In this document: piece by piece, positions 55,001 through 64,000 of the stretch
Layout: each line of letters starts with the position of its first letter
Position numbering within the stretch: the stretch's first letter is position 1
From: Undaria pinnatifida
Lineage: Eukaryota; Sar; Phaeophyceae; Laminariales; Alariaceae
Direction of reading: 5' to 3'
DNA length: 64,000 nucleotides
Assembly (NCBI GenBank): GCA_012845835.1
Contig: JABAKD010000008.1
Coordinates: 3,585,651-3,649,650, forward strand
Made by a program: the position numbers and the translations under genes
Notes under the pieces: model-generated
Database searches by the model: none
Told to the model about the DNA's origin: nothing
Seen by the model: only the letters and a program-made list of their open reading frames with translations

Positions 55001-58000
55001 ACAACCCTGGCAATAGGAATCAATGCATTCTTGCTCGAGACGAAGCTTGCCTTTATACACGAGGGCGCATCGTTCCCTGCACTCACATTTTGAGCCAATT
55101 ATAATCACTGCCGTTCGCTGGAAAAGTACCCACAGGCAATAGGACAAATAAAACTGACCTATGCGTGCCAGGACCCCGAAGTTGCTCTCCCGTCCCCTAA
55201 GTTTGGGGTTACGAAAGTAGGCCTAACGATACGTTAGAAACCAGGCATGCGAGAAGTCCCCTACACCGGAACGAACGTGACAGCCCGAAAATATTTTTCT
55301 TGTCAAAAAACCCTTCAAATACGTCAGCTGTGAGCACGACGAATTGAACGATCAACGCTCAGGTTTGCAAGCTGCGTGATACGTCGGCCGTGTGCGGGTT
55401 CAACGCAGAAACACGCCCATAAGTCTTAAATTTCGGGCATCCCCTATCTGTAGATACAGTGGGGTTCCCTCGATTGTGGCCGCTGATTACCTCTGCAGTG
55501 CGGGTGAAATCGCTTGGGACGGTTGAAACACATATAGTAACCCTGTTCCCAGTATTGCGGGGGGCCTGAACAGTACCGGTACGTATTGGGCTGGCACATA
55601 CGGGCACTATTGGGAGAGCCCCACTACTGTAATACCCACGTGCCGTACCTTCTGGATGGGTCTTGGGACAAGGGTGAAGTTAACCTCAATCGATAGCTTC
55701 GACGCAGCCTTAAAGCATTCCTCGTCGTCCCCGATAAACAGCCCTCGGAGCGCCAACCCGCCGCCGTTACCCGCAGGCCCTATTACCGTGAGTACGTACA
55801 CCTGGCGGCGGAGTCCCGAGAGCAGGATGGCTCTGTTTAGTGGGCGTTAACCCTGTTAGCACTGCAAACTATGGTTCGCACTAATGCCATGCATTTTGTA
55901 CCCAAAACGTGGATGCCGATCCAAAAGGCTTAAGGTTGGTATTTACACGACCATGATCGGGTGACAGGCCAGCGGACACGGGGGATACCTGTGGCACCGC
56001 ATCTTCTTCAGAAGGGGTGGCGGAGTCCAGGGAAAAGTACACAAAAACATATACCAGCTTTCAAATCGTGGAGTTGAGGTGAGACGGCGGTGTGAGGGTG
56101 CGACCGACCGGCAAACTGGTAAAAATACGGAGACCATTCAAGTTGTGGAGACATTCAGAAGAAAAAAGCCATCGAGGGCAGGAAAAAGCATACAGACGTC
56201 ACCAAGAGAAGCTCGATATCGTCTCGATCATCGTGTACTCCTTGCAACGAATCTGCCGAGTTGAAGCAAAATCAGCAATGACTTTTCCTCCAGCCGTAGG
56301 CACGCTGAGACGACCCAAACCAGACATTTCAGGAGACGGCAGATATGGGCGCCGTCAGCCGTACATTTAGGAGCTACCACACACAAAACACTTACGTTTA
56401 TTACGTCTGGACTGCTGTCCGATCACAGTCCCATATTGCTGTTTCCTGACATGTTTGACCCAAGCAGCCCCTGCATTGCGGGAAAAAGCGTCAGCGCCTT
56501 CCGACCACTGCAATGAGGCGCGCGACACACAAGGCTTGACATCAATAACTGACGAAGAGCAAAGCAAAAACAAAAAACAGCGTAAGGCGCGCTGCCAATC
56601 GGTCTTGTCACCAGGGGAAGCTTCTTCAAGAAGGCATCCGAGGCGCGGTTCAGTATCCGCCTCAACGGATTATCCGCCCGGCCCATCATCTTCTCCATGC
56701 CGTAGCACGCCCCGATGAAGTGCGAGAGGTCGATCGCCTCCTTCCCTCCAAGCCCCACGAAGAGATTCTTGTTGAAGTTGGACATGCCCATCACTTCGTG
56801 CGGTACAACCTTGAGAGACACGAGTCATTGGCGGCGGAAATGCAGGGGTACATCCGCGGTGAACATAGCGTCTATATTCTCCCTCTACGATACAAAAGGT
56901 AGAAAAGCTGTGTCCAGGAACTCGCGCGGAAGGATACTTACAACTGTCGTCAACTTGTGCGCGTTATTGATCGGCGGAGGCGGACGAATAATGTGGCGTA
57001 AGTGGTCTCGAAAGAGGTCCCGATTTCTAGACGTGGTTGAAGTTAGAAACTCGTATTCGCTCGTAATCAATGCCCGCCCCCGGCGTTCACTGTGATAGGA
57101 CGGGAGTAGATAAATCGTCCACGATAACTGGGCTGAGGAGAAGAACAAACGACATTGACGCCAGCGAAGTACAAGAAGCCTCATCTGCCCGTTGGCTTCC
57201 TTGGGTCACAAGCAACATGCCCCCCCTTGTGTGATGCACCTTTTTGTACATTTATCTACCCAAGGCACCAACGTCTAACGAAATTCCTTGTTGACTTGAA
57301 AGCGTCGTGTACCAGGAAAGGTAAAAGAACATCAGCAAGACAATCGAGCATGGGGGGGGAACAAGTGCGTGTACATTGCCCGTGGTAGCATTGTTGCAGA
57401 AAGCGCCCTTCAGGTGGGCCACACGAGGACGTCGCCTGGAGCATCGCACACAGCGATTAATGTGTGTGGAAATCCGGGCATAACCATGATGTCCCCAGAC
57501 TACCACATACCGGGGCAAGCAACCGATTGTTCGTCGCTGGCTCGTATCGAAGTTGCCTTTTTGTCTTGTAGACAACGCCGCCCCCCAGGGAACCTCGTGA
57601 CATTGCTCGGAATTAATCTCAATGCCGCAAGCTTTACCAATCTTTTCCAGCCTAGCACCCCCCCGACCCAACCCACATCGAATTTTCGTAGCCGCCGCAT
57701 ACCGTGCGACACGCAAGATAACACGCCCCCTTGTTTTTTTTTAGAGTCGACTTGGTCCAAAACCAAGGTGGAAAACGCAAATAAAAAGGCGGATGTGCAA
57801 AGATCCCGTCGACTTTTTCTTCTTGGATTTTTGCCCGACGGGGGTTTGTGTTGTCTTGAGTTTTGTACGGTAACTTTTTTTCTCCCATCAAACGCCAAAA
57901 TACACTTCGGCGTAGCGGATGTAACGAACGTCGCCTACCAAATCAATCAGCAAGATCACTACCTGTCCGATCGAAAGAACGAGATCGTGTTCCCCTTCCC

Positions 58001-58999
58001 ACACGAGGCGGTTGAGCTGAGCCGGCCAGGGAACATCGAGTTGACCACGCGAAGCTTCCTTGACCACCGGTGCGGGCACGTGTCCTATCTATCCTTCAGA
58101 ACGGGGAAGGGTGACGGCGCACGGATAAAGGGGGGGGGGGAAGGGGAGCGGGGGGCGTGATCATGTGTTACTTGCCTTAGTCGTTTGGTAATTGGCAACG
58201 CATCCCTTTCGAGACGGAGCACCGTTCCTACTCCCAACAGATGAGAGGAGGGCGGGGGTAAAGCAGACAGGGATCCCGCAAGATCGTGCGCAGGAGCGAA
58301 GTCGGGGGGGGGTGAGGAATGGGTTGTTGGGGGATTGTCAGGGGTACGCTGGGCGCAACGCACTTGGAACCCAAAACCATCAGCGCCATCTAGGAGCGAG
58401 GAGCACTTTCATCGTTAACAGCCATGCCGCGTTGTGTCGTTCCCGCGAAGGTCCAAATTATCAGCATTTTTTCACCCATCCTTCCCCCGCACTGTAGGGA
58501 TGCGAAAGTTTGCGGTATAAATGCTACGGTCATGCACGATAATGACTTCGCGTTTAGGGCAAGCAATGTCTGCCTGGTCGGTGAAAACCCGGCGTGCTCC
58601 GTCCCGGCATGCAAGGATGCGAGGACCTACGATTTATGATAACAGAATACAGCCAGCACGCCAATGAGTACCTCCCCCCCCCCGTCCCTACTGTACGAGG
58701 CGCCACGCCAAAACAACCCCAACGATGGGAGTACGAGCAGTTACAACTGTGTCGGGGGGCACGGAGCGTTAACACACACCGTCACGACGTCGTTTCGCCA
58801 GTCGTGGACCCGAAAAAGTTCCGCTGGAACGATCTCAAACATTTTCTCCCTCTCCTCCTCTGTTAAGGGTTCGTGGCACCCCAAGGCCGGCATGACGTCC
58901 TTGACGGCGTCACCGTAGTGCCTGTACGCTAGCTGCGTCAGCATACCGGCTCGGGAGTGGAAACGGGTGTGGTCGGGCGGGACGATGCACACCTTTTCT
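52079..58999 (-). CDS. LarA-like protein (nickel-pincer lactate racemase superfamily, DUF2088)
   Basis: Seven exons join in frame with GT-AG introns: 58780..58999, 57963..58088, 56612..56809, 55649..55801, 54447..54611, 52865..53027 and 52079..52359 (about 434 residues, N-terminus incomplete). Residues 7-14 are PPDHTRFH. Residue 42 is the His of ALGCHEPLTEEE. Residues 116-129 include VVPHEVMGMSNFNK, and DLSHFIGACYGMEKMMGRAD follows. In bacterial LarA, Asp72/Arg75, His108, His174, Lys184 and His200 are key; here D-x2-R, H-x9-K and K-x15-H spacing is identical, and Lys is the residue that anchors the nickel-pincer nucleotide. Later blocks (GNKSIYRTRMAMADGGELIV, AAAHLIHGSSEGRFTITYCP, SNPALGLWA) match the family. 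LarA racemises D/L-lactate; relatives act on other 2-hydroxyacids, so the substrate is unknown. The exon starting at 58999 opens at an acceptor needing two bases from an unseen upstream exon. A GTAAGA after LGLWA could be a further donor, which would move the C-terminus. Confidence 0.9.
53000..53260 (-). repeat. Duplicated intron end and exon start inside a LarA intron
   Basis: The acceptor and first ~30 bp of the exon at 53027 (CTCAG|TTCGGCTACCGCACGACC) recur about 171 bp upstream inside the intron, near 53170-53200 (CTCAG|TTCAGCTACCGCACAACC). About 75 bp of adjoining intron is also duplicated. The decoy still has an AG acceptor. Confidence 0.75.
53463..53671 (-). repeat. Intronic repeat R5, LarA copy
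   Basis: Colinear with 23332-23522 in a ZIP intron, same strand relative to transcription: TATTATCTTGCGTGTCGTA (plus strand) and, 66 bp away, GTCGGGCGAAT...TTTCTCGACAAC. In the ZIP gene the equivalent gap is 63 bp. A piece of it (CACGCAAGATAACACGCCCC) also occurs, inverted, in another LarA intron at 57713-57732. Confidence 0.6.
53953..54275. repeat. Tandem duplication inside a LarA intron
   Basis: Two ~130-bp blocks, 53953-54090 and 54145-54275, share CCCAGCAGCTGCATAT, GCGAGCAAAG and CACAGCAGGGAT / GACAGCAGGGAT segments. They lie in the 53028-54446 intron. Confidence 0.55.
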
Positions 59000-59004
59000 C
59001 TGTA

Positions 59005-59230
59005 CCAGCAGGAGGAGGAGGAGGAGGAGCAGCAGCAGCAGCAACAGTAGCAAGATCAGCAGCAAGCAGCAACAGTAACCGTAGAAAGCAAATAGTAGCA
59101 GAAACAGCAGAAGCGGCAAGTAGCAGAAACAGCAGGAGTAGCAGGAATAGCAGCAGCAAAAGCGACAGCAGCAACGAAAGTAACAACAGCAGCAGCAGTC
59201 GGAGGAGGAGAGGATGGGGTCGATGCTTCG
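59005..59230. repeat. GGA/CAG trinucleotide-rich tract
   Basis: A ~200-bp imperfect run of GGA, then CAG/AGC/AGT triplets. On the minus strand it is a long CT-rich tract ending at the TACAG acceptor of the first supported LarA exon, so it serves as, or extends, the polypyrimidine tract. Confidence 0.85.
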
Positions 59231-59239
59231 GGGGCTGGC

Positions 59240-61490
59240 GGCGTTCAGGGGAAGTAGGAGGTTGAGGAAAAGCATGATATAGCACGCGAGGTATATTTGT
59301 TAACCCCTTGAGACACACGCATATCGATCAAAGCCACGAGAAATGCGCGCTTGTCAATCATGTGTGGTAGTAGGATGTTTAGCATGCTGTAAGCCTTTCG
59401 TAACGCTCTTAATGTTGCGCCTAAGACACGCACCCTATCCATCAGCCCGGGCCGCTTTGTGTGGCCGATTCGGTAATCGCGTCACTTTCCTTCAATATCT
59501 TTTTCCTTGAAGACCACGGCGACCTGGTCGCTGTGTATGTTTTGTTGTTTACTCTGTTACGTACCAGTGTACGGTCAGCTGGCAGTCGACGTGAGGACGT
59601 GCATGTCCCTCGCCACTCGCCACTCGCCACAGCTTCGCCAGTACGACCCTATAGCGAAGCGTCTATCACCCACTGGCCCATAGATCGTCCGCGTCACAGC
59701 CTGTAACCTGCACCCTACTGCAGATCAAGTACATCATCATTTTGTGGCTAGTGTTTCGTATCGGAACGATAGCATAAGGGCATACAAACCCGATATGCGC
59801 CAAAAACATTCGATGTATATGCGGCCGGATCTTATAGTCAATACGCCCGAGTCCGATACGATAAACGATTTGCGAGGCGGAAATACGGAATTACAGGTTA
59901 TGGTGTCAATGTACAGTACTGCCGAAGGAGCCGAAGGCGCACTCTTTTTGTTTCTGAAACACCACGTCGAAACCGTAACCACCTTGAGCCCCCTCAACAG
60001 GGCGGGGGGAAGAGTAGAGCGACATATCCTCCCCTCTAGAGGCAAAACACGTTAGAGCTGTGAGTCGACACGACTTTAGTCGCCACCTAGCTATTAGTCG
60101 GACTAATAGTTAGTCATTTCCCGCAGGTGCCGACTATCCGACATATTGGGTTTCCGTGCTTGCGAGAGGGATTGTTTAATACGGAATGCATATTTTCCTT
60201 TTCTAGTGGGTCTCCCTCGGCCGGTGGGACCTAACTTGGCTCGCTTCACTTGCCTGACTCAAGTCGGCAAGTCGGCTGGCCATCAGTTGGCTCCACCAGC
60301 CGACTTGCCAACTAAAGTTATTTGGCTAGCGGCACCTACCGAAGAGTTATTGGTCGTGAAATCCTGCCGACTCACAGCTCTACAAAACGTTCTTGTTGCA
60401 ATGTCGGATACCGGGACGCTTCTGTTTTTCATCCGATTCCCCATACGATTTCCGATTTTTATATATCGGAACTTCCCATACGATGTGAAACACTAATCTC
60501 CCACCAGAGCCGGCGTCTAGGCTTATATCCCTCATGCTCGCATTGTTTTTTACATAATTGGCCTTGTGAGGAACAGCCAAAAGCATGGCCTGTAGCAAGC
60601 AATTCTCGCTTGTATTTTCAGCATAACAAGAGCATAACAAGCCAATACGAGCAGTCGTCTCACTATGACACCTTGATTGTGCGACCCTACCGCCGTTGGG
60701 CGCTGCAGAATGCGATCTTCGTTTTATATATCAACTTGAACAGATACAAATCACACTAAACGTGGTGAAATCGTTGCCAGCAGCCAGCTATAGGCACATT
60801 TTTCAAGTTTACGATACTTATTTGCGTACACAGACAAAATATCAAAGTCATTTTCCAACTGTTAAAATGATCCTCTAACTCCGAGTGTTGTGCGTGCGGT
60901 ACTAAAAGGGTTAAAAGTTAAAAAGGCGAAAGATAAAAAATGCAAAATCCCGCGCATCACCCCGGATATAGGATACGCCCCACAGCCCACCTCCCACCTT
61001 CCACCTGCTCCTGGGCACCGCGGGATAGCTGAACACTTACCACCAACCACCAACAGTAGGCTAGGATTCGTTACACGTCACCCAAAAAACAAAAACGAAC
61101 AGCGGTCACGTCGTAGTGCCGCAGTGTCCACACTAAAACCTAGTCCAGGGTACCAGTAATATACTACCAAAAAAAAAACACCACAGCCTTTTATTCTTAT
61201 TGGTTTTGGCAAAATTGCGGTCACGCCACACCATATATATATACTGCTGTCAACTTCCCATGATTGGGTACCAGGCACGGGACACAAGCAGAAATCGAGC
61301 AGAAACAACAACAAAAAGCGCATGACCCTGAAACGGAAAGCACAAATGGCACACATTTAGCAAACATAATGGGGGAATTTTCATCGAAAAGTAGCGTAAC
61401 AAAGGGCATAATTGGCCTGTGTTAGACTATTCCACCTTATAAAAAAGTGGCACAAAAAACGGAAAAAAATAAGCAGAATGGATATGAGCC
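59240..61490. other. No supported gene
   Basis: The missing 5' exon(s) of the LarA-like gene should lie here or further right, but no frame with a phase-2 donor was recognised with confidence. Open frames are short and unremarkable. Confidence 0.4.
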
Positions 61491-61494
61491 TATC

Positions 61495-61565
61495 GGCGTC
61501 CCCGGTGGTTCAATATTAAGCCGAGGTCGATGTCGTAGGCTCAAACCCCGCAAGGGACCCATTCT
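61495..61565 (+). ncRNA. tRNA-like fragment
   Basis: The region reads GGTGGTTCAATATTAAGCC (D-arm-like) then GTCGTAGGCTCAAACCCCGC (T-arm-like, box B). Its reverse translation gives GFEPTTS, a peptide often produced by tRNA antisense. Stems pair poorly, so a tRNA pseudogene or SINE head is more likely than a functional tRNA. Confidence 0.3.
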
Positions 61566-61776
61566 TCCAAATTGACAGGCCGAAAGCGCGAGAACCGCGA
61601 GTTGGCGAAATTCGATACAAATCGACGAGCATGAAAACCTGAAAACTGGGAAAGTGGAACCCTATGCGCGATAAACATGAAGGCATGTACAGGGGGGAGG
61701 GAAGGAAGACATCTGTGACCACGGCTTGTCCAGAACGTCGCGGGGGATGAAACCACTTTCGAGCTGAGGCTGACTC

Positions 61777-62055
61777 TTATGGGAAACGAAACCGGAAAAC
61801 AGAACTGGCATGTACTTCTGATTTGCGTTTGGCCCAGATACGTGCATCAAATTTCGTCTTTTGCGATATTTTGGTGTTTTGTGCATGCCGGGTTTTCGCT
61901 TGAATTGGGAGGACGTTGTAGGGAGGGATACTTTTGTCGGTAGTGAAACTGACCCACTTACTACTTATGATCACAAGCTCGAGGAATAATGGGTAAGAGA
62001 TGCGGAACCTCCTCCGAACGGAGTTGGCTTCCTTCGACGTAAGTATGATCCTCAA
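61777..62055 (-). pseudogene. Possible PIF/Harbinger transposase fragment
   Basis: The frame contains SKEANSVRRRFRISYPLFLE followed by LVIISSKWVSF. An R-R-R-F-R-(I/V)-x-Y-x-x-F motif near the N-terminus is typical of Harbinger (DDE_Tnp_4) nucleases. No downstream catalytic Asp residues were found, so this is a fragment at best and may be coincidence. Confidence 0.3.
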
Positions 62056-62498
62056 GCTTGTCGGTCTGCTGGAGCGTCAAGAACCAACCGCAGGCACCGT
62101 AGCCCGTGCGCTCGTCAGAGCGGGACGTGCGCTTATGCTTGCGTCCGTTTTCATCTTCCTTGTCCCTTGCGTCTTCGCGTCGCTTTGTCTCGCCCACCCA
62201 GCGTCTTCGTCGCTTTGTCTCACCCACCCAAGCAAGCAGCAGCAAGTTGTTGGCGTGGCAGAAAGCTCAAGCACACAACGACTGCAGCCAAGGGCATGCG
62301 GTGTGGTCGATGGTTCAACATCACGGGAATATTGAGTCCCCAGTTACCGCTATATACCGCGATACCATGTCCGAGACACCGAGAGAGACTGGTATGATGT
62401 GCGGGTGGTGCGGCGAGATTGATACGTAATATTTTAGGCCCCGGCGCGTTATTCCTCTAGCGTTGGGTTCAAAACCTCAGTTTCGGTCAGCTCTGGAC

Positions 62499-63635
62499 TA
62501 GAGTTGTACCCCGGCCTCAAAAACTGGACCCGAGTACCCGACCCGGCTGATGGGGGGTGAACCCGGACCCGGACCCGGGTCCCCGGGTCCCCGGCTGAGA
62601 CGGGTACCCGGGTTATACATAGTTGCTCTCTCCTTTATAGCGTTTTGATCGGCCTGAACATCTCCTGACATCTCCTCAGGCGGCGAGGTAAGGCGTAATG
62701 CGGGAGGTGGGTGTGGGAGGTGGGAGATGCATTATTTATTTTCGCCTCTCAATGCATCATGCGAAAGAAAGAGGGCAGAGGGAAAGTAGGGGTATTCTCT
62801 TCGGCATCGAGGAGAGGCGTGGGGAGTTTCTCGTATGGGTAGTTGAAATAATAAAGTAGCAATCATTATGATAATAAATATTTCGTAAAAAACAATAATA
62901 CCTTTTTTTTGCTCGCCACGACGCCAAGTCGTCAGGAAAGTCCCCCGAAGGTAATTGCTTGCATCAAACAAATCATGTGACAAACACCCTGCGAAAGCAA
63001 TAAATAAATGGTGGAAAACCCTCGCCCACATTGCTGCTGCTGTTGTTGTTGTCATCGTATTGCATTTGTCCTTCCGGCTCTACGGCATCCAGTACTCCCA
63101 GTGGGGCCGTACTAATCCTACAAATTTTCCAACTGGGGAGAAACTTATTCCATGGTCACAGGCCGAAACCCCGGCTACCCGGGTACCCGATATTTGTACT
63201 ATAGACTACATACACTGCTGATGATAATAAACTGAAAGGAGAACGATGGCGATACGCGACAAACACGATACCCCTACCAGCGGACGCGGATCTGCTTTAC
63301 CATGGACGGAGTAGATACGGATAGATGGGCAGCAAGGGACTGTAGTCTCTGCTTCCTCTGCTATGTCCTTCGCTGGTGCTGCCTATCCATCTCTCCGCTC
63401 ATGGTAAAGTAGGTCCGCGTCCGCTGGTAGGGGTATCGTGCGCGTATCGCTCATCGCTCTCCTTTCAGTGTGCTCTATCAGCAGTGTATGTATCTAGTAC
63501 AAACATCGGGTACCCGGGTACCCGGGGTCCAAATACCCGGGCATCCGTGAACGGGCCGGGGTCCATTCCGGGCCCGACGATTCCGGGTACCCGCCATCGG
63601 GTACCCGTGTCTCAGTTAGACTGGGTGCCACTCTA
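62499..63635. mobile_element. Non-autonomous hAT-like transposon with exact TSD and palindrome
   Basis: The 1137-bp element is flanked by the exact 8-bp direct repeat CTCTGGAC (62491-62498; 63636-63643). The ends form short TIRs: TAGAGTTGTACCCC on the left and, in reverse complement, TAGAGTGGCACCCA on the right. Subterminal regions are rich in GGGTACCCG-type motifs. It has no transposase. Its right half is a large palindrome with arms about 63165-63334 and 63377-63535. Confidence 0.8.
63165..63535. repeat. Imperfect ~370-bp palindrome
   Basis: Left and right arms of about 160 bp are 85-90 percent complementary, centred near 63355 with a ~42-base loop. Landmarks are CCCCTACCAGCGGACGCGGA on the left, mirrored on the right, and GGGTACCCG motifs at the outer ends. 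Confidence 0.8.
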
Positions 63636-64000
63636 CTCTGGACTCTGGAACCGTACAGACCTGAGGCCTTGTTTCGTCTGGCCAGGCCGTTAGTGGTCGA
63701 CATACAGTACATATGTTTTTTTGATATTTCTGTTTTTGGTCAATCGATAAGAGTCGATAAATCGAAACTGACAAGAAGTCATCAGCTGGAAATTATTATC
63801 TTGATCTCTCTACGAACCGTGTTCTCTTTTCCGGTTTCGTCTCCCATAAGAGTCAGCCTGGGCCGGAAAGAAAAAGTGAAGAAAAAAAGGCATCTCCAAA
63901 TAAATGCGAGGTCTCAAGCTTGAATTTCAGCGGTAAAACGACCAACAAATGCGGAGGCATTGGATTAGTCTACGTAGGCTGCAATGATTTTGTGTAAACC

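Noticed and set aside
56942-57184. Extra LarA exon on the minus strand with a perfect GTAAGT donor (frame ending INNAHKLTTV)
   Set aside because: Joining 57963 directly to 56809 gives LSIGQ-VVPHEVMG, the family's continuous motif. The extra segment has no counterpart in LarA proteins.
57369-58160. 263-codon plus-strand ORF
   Set aside because: It lies antisense to a LarA exon and its intron, has no recognisable domain, and the minus-strand exon with exact splice phases explains the region better.

Overview
The window is eukaryotic nuclear DNA, dense in repeats and poor in genes. Two host genes are clearly supported. Both lie on the minus strand and are split by phase-consistent GT-AG introns of about 0.5-1.4 kb. 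The rest is mostly decayed Ty3/gypsy and Ty1/copia retrotransposons, hAT-like DNA transposons and several dispersed repeat families. Long introns, this retroelement mix and a eukaryotic LarA-like gene suggest a stramenopile alga, perhaps a brown alga. That placement is inference; no rRNA or organelle marker is present.

Layout: 1-4.2 kb has nothing recognisable. 4.2-4.95 kb is a dispersed repeat (R3), with a second copy inverted at 35.7-36.5 kb. 4.95-8.68 kb is the 3' half of a decayed chromodomain Ty3/gypsy element. It abuts, at about 8.7 kb, the 5' half (gag, protease, integrase) of a Ty1/copia element reaching 11.3 kb. 12.7-14.0 kb holds exon-like fragments, one resembling a hAT transposase. 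14-22 kb is short repeats, including an R1 element with a 13-bp target duplication. 22.5-25.2 kb is a ZIP (SLC39) zinc transporter gene. 27-38 kb is a nest of R1 copies. It also contains an intact-ended hAT-like element with an 8-bp target duplication (29.3-30.7 kb), a His/Glu-rich signal-peptide exon (32.2-32.7 kb), five 85-codon tandem repeats (33.7-35.0 kb) and a head-to-head R1 foldback (37.1-37.8 kb).

38.3-49.3 kb is a second, longer Ty3/gypsy element. It retains gag-like zinc-finger remnants, protease, RT, RNase H, integrase and chromodomain. Unusually, a NADAR (YbiA/DUF1768-type) domain lies just upstream of the protease. 52.1-59.0 kb is a seven-exon gene for a LarA-like protein of the nickel-pincer lactate racemase superfamily; its catalytic His/Lys spacing is preserved and its extreme N-terminus was not found. 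61-63.6 kb carries a tRNA-like fragment, a possible PIF/Harbinger fragment and a second hAT-like element with an exact 8-bp duplication and a large internal palindrome.

The two host genes are unrelated in function but share repeated sequence inside their introns, in the same orientation and order. This is the most suggestive evidence here for intron-borne mobile or introner-like sequence.
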